Position numbers and translations under genes: made by a program. A stretch of DNA of 40,694 nucleotides from Phycicoccus sp. (lineage in GTDB: Bacteria > Actinomycetota > Actinomycetes > Actinomycetales > Dermatophilaceae), in NCBI GenBank assembly GCA_017993715.1, contig JAGOME010000041.1, forward strand, positions 1-40,694, read 5' to 3'. Position 1 is the stretch's first letter. Every line of letters starts with the position of its first letter. Shown here piece after piece: positions 8,171 to 17,676 of the stretch. Under the pieces are notes generated by a model, which made no database searches, had not been told where the DNA came from, and saw nothing but the letters and a program-made list of their open reading frames with translations.

Positions 8171-8871
8171 CAGCCCAACGCCTCGACCAGGGTCTCGGCG
8201 AGCTTGCGGGAGGACTGCGGGTTCTGGCCGGAGTACAGGTTGCCGTCGATCACCACGTATGGCCGCAGGGGGATCAGGGACTTGCTGTAGTCGACTCCGG
8301 CCTCTTTGACCCTGTCCTCCAGCAGCCAGGGTGCCTTCCAGGCGAACGCGTTGAGTCGCTCTTCGACATTGGACAGGCCCGTCAGGCGGCGACCGGCGAA
8401 GGCGTTGGTCCCGTCCGGGCGGGTTGCCGCGAGGATCGCCGCGGGTGCGTGGCACAGCAGGGCGAGCGGCCGGCCGGAGTCGAGTCGCGCGGTGAGCAGG
8501 GCACCGGAGATCGGGTCCTGGGCGAGGTCCTCCATCGGTCCGTGCCCACCGGGGTAGAACACGAGGTCGAACTGATCGGGGTCGACCTCGGCCAGTACCT
8601 CGGGGCGGGCGAGGACCGGAGCGAGCTCCGCGAGCTCCGCCTCGAGGCGGCGCGTGGTCGCGGGCAGGCCGCCGCCCTGCAAGGAGAGGCTGAGCCGATC
8701 GACCACGGGCGTCACCCCACCCGGGGTGGCGATCGTGATCTGCCAGCCAGCGTCGCGGAAGGTCGTATACGGGACGACGAACTCCTCCGCCCAGAAACCG
8801 GTCGGGTGCTTCGTGCCGTCGCGCAGCGTCCAAGAGCGGGCGCCGGTGACGACCATGAGGACCGAGGTCAT
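8170..8871 (-). CDS. DJ-1/PfpI-family protein (Hsp31-like amidotransferase-fold)
   Basis: The protein has 233 aa from ATG 8871, with AAAGG 7 nt upstream; longer ORF extensions lack a good ribosome site. Nucleophile elbow LALLCHAPA places Cys140-His141, and the acidic residues E29/E30 near the N-terminus (FWAEEF) fit the glutamate that lowers the Cys pKa in this superfamily. YPGGHGPMEDL is the family's substrate-pocket strand. Members act as glyoxalase III/deglycase-like enzymes, chaperones or hydrolases. Together with the coupled NmrA-type SDR and the upstream TetR gene this looks like a reactive-carbonyl or electrophile-response operon, which is inference. Confidence 0.87.
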   Translation of the reverse strand: MTSVLMVVTGARSWTLRDGTKHPTGFWAEEFVVPYTTFRDAGWQITIATPGGVTPVVDRLSLSLQGGGLPATTRRLEAELAELAPVLARPEVLAEVDPDQFDLVFYPGGHGPMEDLAQDPISGALLTARLDSGRPLALLCHAPAAILAATRPDGTNAFAGRRLTGLSNVEERLNAFAWKAPWLLEDRVKEAGVDYSKSLIPLRPYVVIDGNLYSGQNPQSSRKLAETLVEALG

Positions 8872-8987
8872 GAGACTGCCTTTCGGGGTGGGGTGCGGCC
8901 GGTGGTTCGGCCTTGAGGTCGTGCCGCCGGCCCGTGCCCTGCGTGCAATAACCGGGCGAGGCAACCGATGTGGACACTGCTTACATG

Positions 8988-9017
8988 AGCCTAGTCAACG
9001 TATGTGAATGGCGTCAA
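8988..9017 (-). promoter_or_regulatory. Candidate promoter of the DJ-1/SDR operon
   Basis: On the minus strand TTGACG (9012-9017) and TAGGCT (8988-8993) are separated by 18 nt, giving a start near 8981 and a leader of about 110 nt. The element GTCAACGTA at 8995-9003 resembles GTCAACATA at 9667-9675 upstream of the TetR gene, so both could be TetR-bound; the symmetry is poor and the operator is tentative. Confidence 0.45.
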
Positions 9018-9042
9018 CATCCCGGCGAGCGGCTGCCCACCG

Positions 9043-9630
9043 TCAGACCGCGAGAACCGCCGCCAGGGCCCTGCGAACTCGGGCGGAGACCTCCGCTCGG
9101 GGGTGAGCCGGGAGCTTCCCGTCAAGATGCAGGAACGCCAGCCCATGGACCAGAGCCCACGACCCGATCGCCAGATCCCGCTGAGCCTGCGGGTCGACCC
9201 CCGGGAAGACGCCCGCCAACGCTCCCCCCAGGAGCTCGCGCAGCTGGCCCGCCGCAACGACTCGGTCGTCGTCGGAGTCATCGCACTCCTGCCCGAACAT
9301 CAACCGGAAGACGGCCCGATGGTCCAGCGCGAACTCGACATACCGGACGGCGAGGTCACCCAGGTCGTGGGTCGAGGTCGGCGCACCCGGCTCAGCGAGC
9401 ACCGCCCTCAGGCGCCGAAACCCGTCGACCGCCACGGCGGACTCCAAAGCCTCTCGATCGCTGAAGTGTCGATACGGGGCCGTGGGCGAGACCCCCGCAC
9501 CGCGAGCCACGGCACGCAGCGAGAACGGCTCGCCCTCTTCCAGGAGCTGAGTTGCCGTGGCCAGGAGGGCAGCCCTGAGATCGCCGTGGTGATAGGTCCC
9601 CCGGTCCACCGAGGTCGCCGACGACGGCAC
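9043..9630 (-). CDS. TetR/AcrR-family regulator
   Basis: The protein has 195 aa from GTG 9630. The N-terminal HTH is clear (SLRAVARGAGVSPTAPYRHFSDREALESAVA, residues about 37-67). The C-terminal effector domain (75-195) resembles the WHG-type TetR domain. The ribosome site GGAGGA lies directly upstream, and the start codon's first G is the last base of a GAATGCCG octamer, so motif and translation start overlap. The gene is upstream of the DJ-1/SDR pair on the same strand with a 171-nt gap and is probably their regulator and its own. The ligand is unknown. Confidence 0.9.
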   Translation of the reverse strand: MPSSATSVDRGTYHHGDLRAALLATATQLLEEGEPFSLRAVARGAGVSPTAPYRHFSDREALESAVAVDGFRRLRAVLAEPGAPTSTHDLGDLAVRYVEFALDHRAVFRLMFGQECDDSDDDRVVAAGQLRELLGGALAGVFPGVDPQAQRDLAIGSWALVHGLAFLHLDGKLPAHPRAEVSARVRRALAAVLAV

Positions 9631-9787
9631 GGCATTCCTCCCGACCCTGACGGCTGTGTGAGCATCGTCAACATACCTCAGGAATGCCGGATGCTCCGGT
9701 CGGAACGCTCAGTGCAGTGTCCGGGGCCTCACCGTCCACCCTGAGAATGCCGTCCGGCGCGCGCCCAGAACCCGATGCCGCTGGCTC

Positions 9788-9826
9788 TTGGCACCGGCAC
9801 GACGGGGGCCTATCGTACGCATACGA
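9788..9826 (+). promoter_or_regulatory. Promoter with palindrome upstream of the APC permease
   Basis: TTGGCA (9788-9793), a 17-nt spacer and TATCGT (9811-9816) form a good promoter. The perfect inverted repeat TCGTA-CGCA-TACGA (9813-9826) overlaps the -10 and the predicted start near 9823, a likely repressor site. The rest of the 262-nt gap (9631-9892) holds three copies of the GAATGCCG/CGGCATTC motif (9630-9637, 9682, 9745) and no gene that I can support. Confidence 0.6.
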
Positions 9827-9892
9827 ACGATCGCGCCGTGGCGACCGCGCAGGGCCGTCGTGAACAGCCTCACTCCCGTCAGGAGACCCTCG

Positions 9893-11419
9893 ATGTCCAC
9901 AACCGCCCCCGGCTCTTCGGAGTCGACCGATCGGCGCGACAGCCAGAAGTTGCGCCACGGCCGACTGGGCGCCGTCGCGATCGCCTTCTTCGTCATCTCC
10001 GCCGCCGCCCCCCTCACCGGTATGGCCGGTGGCGCCCCGTTTGCCATGCTCCTCGGCAACGGGCCCGGGGTGCCGTTCTCGTATGCCATCGTCACCGCGC
10101 TCATGCTCATTTTCGCCGTCGGCTACGTGGCCATGGCGCGCCATCACACCTCGGCCGGCGCGTTCTACTCGTACATCGCGCGCGCGCTCGGTGGGCAGGC
10201 CGGCGGGGCGGCCGCCTGGATTGCGCTGCTCGGATACAACGCCATGCAGATCGGCCTGTATGGCATCTTCGGGTTCGCCGCCGCCGGAACGATCGAGGTG
10301 CTCTTCGGTGTCTCGGTCGCCTGGTGGGTGATGGCATACCTCGGGTGGGCAAGCATCGCGATCCTGGGCTACCGGCAGATCGACCTCTCCCTTAAGGTGC
10401 TCGGCATTCTCGTCGCCCTCGAGTTCGTCATCGTCCTGATCTTTGACGTGATGGTCCTGGCGCGCGGCGGCGCGGGGGCGACCGGCCAGGCCCTGTCGTT
10501 CAGCAGCTTCTCGATGGACTCGCTCACCTTCGGCGCTCCCGCGCTGGGCCTGCTCTTTGCCGCAGCGTCCTTCGTCGGGTTCGAGGCGACGACGATCTAC
10601 TCCGAGGAGGCCAAGGAGCCGAGCCGGACCGTGCCGCGGGCGACCTACATCGCGGTGCTCACCATCGGCCTGTTCTTCATGGTGACCTCGTGGCTCATGG
10701 TCAACTCCTACGGCGACGACGCGACGTTGGTGGACTTCATCGGCAGCCCCGAACTCGCAGACCCGACGAACTTCCTGTTCGCCATGGCCGAGCCGTACAT
10801 CGGGACGTTCCTGTCCGGCAAGGTCATGGTGCTGCTCTTTGCGAGCTCGATCTATGCCGCGCTGCTCGCCTTCCACAATGCCGTCGCCCGCTATGCCTAC
10901 GCCCTGGGCCGCGAAGGCCTCGTGCCCGAGACGCTGGGCCGGACGCACGCCACCCACCTGTCCCCGCACATGGGCTCGATCAGCCAGAGCGTGCTCGCGG
11001 TCATCGTGCTCAGCGTGTTCGTCGTCCTCGGCCTGGATCCGACCGCGACCCTGTTCACCTGGTTGACCCAGCTGGGCACGCTGGCGATCACGTACCTGAT
11101 GGCGTTTTCCGCCATTGCGGTGCTCGTGTTCTTCCGCCGCCACCCGCAGCTCGAAGGCAACCTATGGAAGTCGACGATCGCCCCGGCCATTGCCGCGGTG
11201 GGTCTGACGGTGCTGGCGATCTATGCCACGAGCCAGTTCGGCTTCCTCATCGGTGACCCCGAGAGCGTCCTGGCCTGGCTGCTGCCGGCCCTCATTGCGG
11301 TCGCCGTGGTCGTCGGCATCGTGTCCGCCTCGATGCTCAAGAGTCGCGACCCGCACCTGTTCTCCACGATGGGCCGCGACCGCGCCGTCCAGTTGACCGA
11401 GGACGACAACGTCCACTGA
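9893..11419 (+). CDS. APC-superfamily amino acid permease
   Basis: The protein has 508 aa from ATG 9893, with AGGAG 7-8 nt upstream; the longer ORF from 9788 would run through the promoter. About twelve hydrophobic segments are visible. The first half has the APC hallmarks: AFFVISAAAPLTGMAGGAPFAMLLGNGPG in TM1, GAFYSYIARALGG after TM2-3, and FVGFEATTIYSEEAKEPSRTVPRA in the TM6 to cytoplasmic loop. It would take up an amino acid or amine by proton or sodium symport; the substrate cannot be read from sequence. Its own promoter with an operator-like palindrome suggests substrate-responsive control. Confidence 0.92.
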   Translation: MSTTAPGSSESTDRRDSQKLRHGRLGAVAIAFFVISAAAPLTGMAGGAPFAMLLGNGPGVPFSYAIVTALMLIFAVGYVAMARHHTSAGAFYSYIARALGGQAGGAAAWIALLGYNAMQIGLYGIFGFAAAGTIEVLFGVSVAWWVMAYLGWASIAILGYRQIDLSLKVLGILVALEFVIVLIFDVMVLARGGAGATGQALSFSSFSMDSLTFGAPALGLLFAAASFVGFEATTIYSEEAKEPSRTVPRATYIAVLTIGLFFMVTSWLMVNSYGDDATLVDFIGSPELADPTNFLFAMAEPYIGTFLSGKVMVLLFASSIYAALLAFHNAVARYAYALGREGLVPETLGRTHATHLSPHMGSISQSVLAVIVLSVFVVLGLDPTATLFTWLTQLGTLAITYLMAFSAIAVLVFFRRHPQLEGNLWKSTIAPAIAAVGLTVLAIYATSQFGFLIGDPESVLAWLLPALIAVAVVVGIVSASMLKSRDPHLFSTMGRDRAVQLTEDDNVH

Positions 11420-11439
11420 CGGCATTCACTGAACCGTCG

Positions 11440-11479
11440 GCGGGCGGGGAGCCGGGCATCGTCCCGGCGCCCCGCCCGC
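11440..11479. terminator. Bidirectional terminator between APC permease and guaA
   Basis: GCGGGCGGGG (11440-11449) pairs with CCCCGCCCGC (11470-11479), and an inner CCGGG/CCCGG stem (11452-11456 with 11463-11467) closes a CATCGT loop. This is a two-part, very stable hairpin between convergent genes. A CGGCATTC motif copy lies just before it at 11420-11427. Confidence 0.75.
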
Positions 11480-11519
11480 TGTGCGTTTGGCGGCGTCGAG
11501 GGCTCACGCGCCCCCTGCG

Positions 11520-13096
<1,577 letters not shown>

Positions 13097-13100
<4 letters not shown>

Positions 13101-13489
13101 GGGGACACGCTACCGGCGAGCCTGTCCTCCACCTGACCCGCGACCTTGCGCTCGACCCAGAAGGAGAGGAAGGGCACGCAGCCGGCGAGCATGACACCGA
13201 CGATCTTGGGCAGCGACCAGCCCACGCGGAACCCGAGGAGGGCCGTGGACACGAGGTAGACCATGTAGATGAAACCGTGGGGCTGCGGCCACCAGTGCAG
13301 CGGGTTGTCGGTGCCCTTCATCCCGAAGCCATAGGACAGGACCATCTCGACGACCAGGACGAGCAGGCCGACACCGACGACGAAGGCCATGACCTTGAAG
13401 AAGGTCAGGCGCGGTCGGACTGTGGCGGGGTCCAGGGCTGCGGCGGGTCGGGCGGTCGAGGGAGCGTTGGCGGCAGAAGGATCCGGCAT
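13097..13489 (-). CDS. DUF3817-family membrane protein
   Basis: The protein has 130 aa from ATG 13489, with an in-frame GTG at 13507 as an alternative start. Three hydrophobic segments are visible: [42 protein letters not shown], and [24 protein letters not shown]. The [14 protein letters not shown] stretch is typical of the family. Function is unknown. In actinobacteria this family is often next to guaA or in integral-membrane pairs, and here its stop overlaps the guaA start. GGAGG lies only one base before the ATG, too close for an ordinary ribosome site, so the true start is uncertain. Confidence 0.85.
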
Positions 13490-13551
13490 GCCTCCATTGT
13501 CGGACACGTTGCTGATAGCCAGGGTCCGGCCCCTAAGCGCGCCACCCCGGT

Positions 13552-13605
13552 CGCCGGCTGTCGCCCGATCGCCGGCTGTCGCCCGATCGCCGGCTGTCGC
13601 CCGAT
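13552..13605. repeat. Three perfect tandem copies of an 18-bp unit
   Basis: CGCCGGCTGTCGCCCGAT is repeated three times without error at 13552-13569, 13570-13587 and 13588-13605, followed by a degenerate fourth start. The block lies upstream of the DUF3817 gene in the 223-nt gap before SURF1. An open frame through it would read (DRATAG)n, but start-codon placement suggests it is not translated. A variable-number repeat is likely. Confidence 0.85.
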
Positions 13606-13669
13606 CGCTGGGCTGCCGCGTCCATCCTCGGGTGGTGACTGTGCGACGCGACACAGCCAAGTCGCCTGC

Positions 13670-13731
13670 GGCAGGGGTTACCCCTTAGTAGACGGGGTCC
13701 TGACCCCGTCTACTAAGGGGTAACCCCTGCC
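13670..13731. terminator. Perfect 30-bp-arm inverted repeat containing the SURF1 stop codon
   Basis: Positions 13670-13699 are the exact reverse complement of 13702-13731, with only CT between. The SURF1 stop codon (13713-13715) lies in the right arm. Each arm contains a nested GGGG-TTA-CCCC mini-hairpin. It most likely ends SURF1 transcription as a very stable hairpin without U-tract, though the perfection and length suggest a recent inverted duplication. Confidence 0.85.
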
Positions 13732-14522
13732 GGACTGCGAGGGTCATCCGCTCCCGGAGTATCCCCGACGCTCTCCACCTCACCCGCGGGCTCCTGCTCC
13801 TGCTCCTGCTCCTGCTCCTCCGCATGAGCCTGACGAACCATCCGCCACCACATCCACAGCGCGAAGATCGCGAACGCCCACCACTGCAGCGCATACGCCA
13901 GGTTGCGCCAGTTCAGATCGGGCTCGACCGTGGGTGTCGGCACCAACGTCAGCGCGGACCCGGTGGGCGGCGACTGAGACTCCAAGAAGATGAACGCGTT
14001 GTACAGCTCGCCCGACCACTGATTGACCAGCACCGACAGGTCCACCGAGCCCACCTGGCCCGCGGGCAGCTCGGGGCCCGCATAGGGCGACTCCCCTGGT
14101 GCCAGCCCGCCCGTCAGCGTCAGTTGACCCGTCGGCGGATCGGTCACCTGAGCAGGATCGGTGACGAACCCGCGCAGCACCCCGAGGACCCCGCCCGTCG
14201 CCGTCACGCGGAACGGCGTGATCACCCAGATCCCCTCGACGCCGTCGAGCCGACGGCCACCGACCAGCACCTGCCCGTCCTCATATTCACCGACAACGGA
14301 TACCCGACGGGTGCTCTCGAGGTTGGGGAACGGCTGGTGCGGACGCAGCAGCGACTCCAGCGGGACGACCGGGCGGGATGCCGCCGCGGCAATGGCCTCG
14401 GTCGCCGCCTTGTCCTCGGCCACCCCGAGCTGCCAGCGCCCCAACTGGATGAAGGCCGCGATGAGCACCACGACCAGCAGCAGCAGCGCGAGCCAGCGGG
14501 GTTTAAGGGCGGTGCGCAACAC
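13713..14522 (-). CDS. SURF1-family cytochrome oxidase assembly protein
   Basis: The protein has 269 aa. An N-terminal membrane helix (WLALLLLVVVLIAAFIQLGRWQLG, about 10-33) and a C-terminal one (LAYALQWWAFAIFALWMWWRMV, about 208-230) flank a soluble domain outside the membrane with GEY, WVITPF and LGVLRGFV strands, the SURF1 topology. SURF1 assists haem a insertion into aa3-type oxidase. The C-terminal tail is low complexity: five copies of the hexamer GCTCCT (13790-13819) encode alternating Glu and Gln. The last five residues and the stop are encoded inside the long inverted repeat. The GTG start is preceded at 6 nt by TACCCT, so the mRNA is probably leaderless. Confidence 0.9.
   Translation of the reverse strand: MLRTALKPRWLALLLLVVVLIAAFIQLGRWQLGVAEDKAATEAIAAAASRPVVPLESLLRPHQPFPNLESTRRVSVVGEYEDGQVLVGGRRLDGVEGIWVITPFRVTATGGVLGVLRGFVTDPAQVTDPPTGQLTLTGGLAPGESPYAGPELPAGQVGSVDLSVLVNQWSGELYNAFIFLESQSPPTGSALTLVPTPTVEPDLNWRNLAYALQWWAFAIFALWMWWRMVRQAHAEEQEQEQEQEPAGEVESVGDTPGADDPRSPAGVTP
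13790..13819. repeat. Hexanucleotide repeat (GCTCCT)x5 within SURF1
   Basis: Five uninterrupted GCTCCT units encode a Glu-Gln tail on the minus strand. The unit length is a multiple of three, so slippage would lengthen or shorten the tail without a frameshift. Confidence 0.85.
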
Positions 14523-14528
14523 CCCTTC

Positions 14529-14534
14529 AGGGTA
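14529..14534 (-). promoter_or_regulatory. -10 box of SURF1, leaderless arrangement
   Basis: TACCCT on the minus strand ends 6 nt before the GTG start at 14522. Transcription would begin at or within a base of the start codon. Confidence 0.5.
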
Positions 14535-14558
14535 TGCCGCCGCCGGACATCGTCGGAA

Positions 14559-15854
14559 TCAGGCGGGCAGCTTGCTGTCGTCGTAGACCAGGATGGTCCC
14601 GCCGTAGCAGGCGACCCACACCCGCTTCAGGGTCGGCTCGTAGGTAATGCCGATTGGGTTGCCATCGGTCGGCACGGTGTAGGTCGCTGTCATGTCGGAT
14701 GTGCGGACCTTGGTCATCGTTGACGCGTTGTAGTCCACGACATACAGCGCGGCGCCGTCGGGGCTGATCGCCATCGACCGGGGCTCCGCGCCCACCTGAG
14801 CGGATCCGAGGATCTGTCCGGAGCCGACGTCGACCGCCGTGACGTCGTTGTCGCCGGAGTCGGTCGCGTAGAGGGTCTTGCCGTCGGGGGAGATCACCAG
14901 GTGCCGGGTGCGTGACCCCGTGACGGCGAAGTCCCGCACCGACCCGGTCGCGATGTCGACAGCGATGACCTTGTTCGAGCCCATCATCGCGATGAATGCC
15001 GTCGCGTTGTCGTTGCTGATGGCGATCCCTCGCGGGTAGCGGCCACCGGTCGGGATGGTCGCGATCTTGGTGGCGGTCGCCGTGTCGATGACAGACACGT
15101 CCCACGAGCACCAGTTGGTGACCAGGACCTTGGCGCCGTCATGGGTGATGGCGACGTACTTGGGGATAGCCCCAACCTCGACGACGTTCTTGATCTCGTA
15201 GGTGTTGGTGTCGATCTCGTAGACGTAAGAGTTCGACTGGCCCTGGGGCCCGCTGCAGTTGTCCGAGCCCTCGGGGAGGAACCCATTGCCGTACATCGCA
15301 TAGTTGCTGACCCAGGCGGTGCTGCCGTCAGGGCTGAAGGCCATCTCGACCGGCGCGCCCTGCGAGATCCCTGGGTGCCCCTCGACGCCATAGGTCGACA
15401 GGTCCACGCCGTCCTCGATGGTGTTGAGCAGGGCCCCATCAGGGCCGAACACCGACACGGTGTGGTGGTACATCATGTTCTGCGCGAACACCTGCCCACG
15501 CACGGAGGCCACCACCGACTTCGATGCCAGGGATCCGTCACCGCCGAGGCGCAGGACCCGCACTGGCTTGGTGTCGGCCGACGCGCCCTCGGCGCCCTGG
15601 GGCTCGACCGGCGACGGCGTCGGCGCGACCACTCCCGCCGGCGTCGGGATCGGCGTCGAGGTCGGGCTCGGGGTCGGGGTCGGGGTCGGGGTCGCCGAGG
15701 CCGACGTTGACGCCGCAGAGGGCGAGGCCGACGTGGTTGCCTCGTCCGAGCCGGTGAGCCGGCTGCAGCCGAAGAGGGTCGCGCAGACGAGCACGATGAC
15801 TCCGCCCACGGCAACGCGGCGGCGGCGGACGTAGACCGGGTCCTGACTCATCAC
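14559..15854 (-). CDS. YncE/YVTN-type beta-propeller lipoprotein
   Basis: The protein has 431 aa from GTG 15854, or 430 from the adjacent ATG 15851. A basic N-terminus (VYVRRRR), a hydrophobic core and LFGC give a lipobox, so it should be a surface lipoprotein. A Ser/Thr/Pro linker of about 60 residues follows. From about residue 95 there are seven or so blades with SPDG, ISNDN, VLVTNWCSWDVSVIDTAT and TLYATDSGDNDVTAVD, typical of 40-residue YVTN/YncE repeats. Such propellers act in binding or cell-surface interaction; no catalytic residues are evident. TACCCT 7 nt before the GTG suggests a leaderless mRNA and favours the GTG start. Confidence 0.85.
   Translation of the reverse strand: MMSQDPVYVRRRRVAVGGVIVLVCATLFGCSRLTGSDEATTSASPSAASTSASATPTPTPTPSPTSTPIPTPAGVVAPTPSPVEPQGAEGASADTKPVRVLRLGGDGSLASKSVVASVRGQVFAQNMMYHHTVSVFGPDGALLNTIEDGVDLSTYGVEGHPGISQGAPVEMAFSPDGSTAWVSNYAMYGNGFLPEGSDNCSGPQGQSNSYVYEIDTNTYEIKNVVEVGAIPKYVAITHDGAKVLVTNWCSWDVSVIDTATATKIATIPTGGRYPRGIAISNDNATAFIAMMGSNKVIAVDIATGSVRDFAVTGSRTRHLVISPDGKTLYATDSGDNDVTAVDVGSGQILGSAQVGAEPRSMAISPDGAALYVVDYNASTMTKVRTSDMTATYTVPTDGNPIGITYEPTLKRVWVACYGGTILVYDDSKLPA
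15664..15691 (+). repeat. GGGGTC hexamer repeat, G-quadruplex-type sequence
   Basis: Four GGGG runs (15670-15673, 15676-15679, 15682-15685, 15688-15691), preceded by GGG at 15664-15666, are separated by TC. This fits a tight G-quadruplex pattern on the strand that is template for the lipoprotein gene, and it encodes the Thr-Pro linker. Confidence 0.8.
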
Positions 15855-15861
15855 GCAGCCC

Positions 15862-15867
15862 AGGGTA
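15862..15867 (-). promoter_or_regulatory. -10 box of the propeller lipoprotein gene
   Basis: TACCCT on the minus strand ends 7 nt before GTG 15854 (10 nt before ATG 15851), the leaderless geometry seen elsewhere in this window. Confidence 0.45.
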
Positions 15868-15915
15868 TGGCAGGAGGGCCGCCCAGCCGGGGAGGCGAGG
15901 CGTCCCCAACGGCAT

Positions 15916-17676
15916 TCACCTCGCCGTTGGGCCGATCGGGACGCGGACGGCAGACCGCCTCGGCACCACCGGCGTGACCCGCTCATAACTCTCGTCCTGG
16001 CCCGGGCGGGGGTCACTCTCGCCCTTGTTGGGCCACAGCGCGAACGCCCGCTCGGCCTGGGCGGTGATCGTCAGCGAGGGGTTGACGCCCAGGTTGGCCG
16101 AGACGGCCGACCCGTCGACGACGTGCACGCCGGGATGCCCCCAGACGCGGTGGAAGGGGTCGATGACACCGTGGTCAGCGGAGTCCGAGATGGCCGCGCC
16201 CCCGAGGAAATGTGCGGTTAGGGGGACGTCGAAAACCTCCGACCAGGTGCCACCGGCAGCGGCATACTCACCGGTCGCCTCTGAGAGCCGCACCGCGAGC
16301 GCCTTCATCGCGCGATGCCCGGCCGCGAGGTAGGTCGGGTTGGGCTCCCCGTGGCCCTGGGTCGAGGACAGCCGCGTGCGCCCAAACCGGTCCGTGTGCA
16401 AGAACGTCCGCAACGAGTTGTCTCGGCTCTGCATGACCAGGCCGATGACGATGCGCTCGCTCCAGTTCTTGATCATCGGGAAGAGTCGGCGCAACGGCTC
16501 GGAGTCCTCGACGATCGAACGCAGGAATGCCGCGGGTCGCGATCGTCCGGTGTCGCCGGGGACGAGGAGGGTCACGAGCAGGCCCATGGCATCCGACCCG
16601 CGCCCGTAGCGGACGTTCTCGACGTGCGTGTCGTCATCGGGGTGGAAGCTCGCGGTGATCGCCACACCCTGGGTGAGGTCGACGTCGGCCGGTGGCCGCT
16701 CGGTCATCGCGCCGAGAAGGGCCTCGGAGTTGGTCCGGGTCAGGTGGCCGACCTTGTCACTGAGGCGCGGCAGGTCCCCGGAGGCCTTCATCGCGTGCAG
16801 GAGGTTCTGGGTCCCCCAGGCGCCCGCGGCGAGCACGACGTGGCGGGCGGTGGTGACCTTGACGTCGGAGCCGCTGCGGATGGCGGTCTGTTCGTGGAGG
16901 ATCCGGTATGCCGTGTGCTCACCGGAGGTGCCCGGCACGACGCTGAGGTGAGTCACGGTGCGCAGCGGCTCGATGTGCACCCCTAGGCCCTCGGCGAGGG
17001 CCAGGTAGTTCTTGACCAGGGTGTTCTTGGCGCCGACGCGGCACCCGACCATGCAGTTGCCGCAGAACGTGCACCCGGTCCGCTGCGGACCGGCGCCGCC
17101 GAAGTACGGATCGGCAACGCGCACACCGGGTTCTCCGAAGAAGACCCCCACCGGGGTCTTCCTGTAGGTGTCCGCGACGCCGAGGTCCGCGGCGGTCTGC
17201 TCCATGACACGCTCGACCGGTCCGTCGCACGGGTTGGTGACGACGCCGAGCATCGCCGAGGCCGTGGCGTAGTGCGGGGCGAGCTCGCTCTCCCAGTCGG
17301 TGATGTGTCCCCACTGGGGATCGGTGAAGAACGGCGTCGGCGGCACGTAAAGCGTGTTCGCGTAGTTCAAGGATCCGCCACCCACGCCCGCCCCGGCGAG
17401 GATCATGACGTCGGGGAGGCGATGGATCCGCTGGATGCCGAAGCAGCCCAGCTGCGGTGCCCAGAGATAGTTCTTGACGTCCCACGAGGTCGCGGGCAGG
17501 TCCTCATCCTCGAATCGTCGCCCGGCCTCGAGGACGACGACGGAGTAGCCCTTTTCGGCCAGGCGCAGGGCGGCCACCGACCCCCCGAAGCCAGATCCGA
17601 TCACGACGACATCGACATCGGTCGACGAACTCGCCTGCTCCACAACGGTTTCCTCTCGACGAGCGGGCCTAGTCAT
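15916..17676 (-). CDS. GMC-family FAD-dependent oxidoreductase with a four-cysteine cluster
   Basis: The protein has 586 aa. VVVIGSGFGGSVAALRLAEKG (about 23-43) is the FAD-binding beta-alpha-beta unit with the acceptor Glu50. AGAGVGGGSLNYAN is the second GMC signature, and a C-terminal GHPGVHVVDGSAVSANLGVNPSLTITAQAERAF closes the flavin domain. Cys202, Cys205, Cys208 and Cys212 form C-x2-C-x2-C-x3-C, as in ferredoxins and in the ChoD-type 'cholesterol oxidase-like' actinobacterial proteins. The ATG overlaps the stop of the upstream aldehyde dehydrogenase by 4 nt (ATGA), so the pair is coupled: an alcohol could be oxidised to an aldehyde and then to an acid. Substrate is not known. The location next to guaB3 is the one I recall for mycobacterial choD. 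Confidence 0.9.
   Translation of the reverse strand: MTRPARREETVVEQASSSTDVDVVVIGSGFGGSVAALRLAEKGYSVVVLEAGRRFEDEDLPATSWDVKNYLWAPQLGCFGIQRIHRLPDVMILAGAGVGGGSLNYANTLYVPPTPFFTDPQWGHITDWESELAPHYATASAMLGVVTNPCDGPVERVMEQTAADLGVADTYRKTPVGVFFGEPGVRVADPYFGGAGPQRTGCTFCGNCMVGCRVGAKNTLVKNYLALAEGLGVHIEPLRTVTHLSVVPGTSGEHTAYRILHEQTAIRSGSDVKVTTARHVVLAAGAWGTQNLLHAMKASGDLPRLSDKVGHLTRTNSEALLGAMTERPPADVDLTQGVAITASFHPDDDTHVENVRYGRGSDAMGLLVTLLVPGDTGRSRPAAFLRSIVEDSEPLRRLFPMIKNWSERIVIGLVMQSRDNSLRTFLHTDRFGRTRLSSTQGHGEPNPTYLAAGHRAMKALAVRLSEATGEYAAAGGTWSEVFDVPLTAHFLGGAAISDSADHGVIDPFHRVWGHPGVHVVDGSAVSANLGVNPSLTITAQAERAFALWPNKGESDPRPGQDESYERVTPVVPRRSAVRVPIGPTAR

Noticed and set aside
13389-13688. Plus-strand ORF ending in AGVTP within the inverted repeat
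   Set aside because: Its end mirrors the SURF1 C-terminus only because of the inverted repeat; the rest is antisense to DUF3817.
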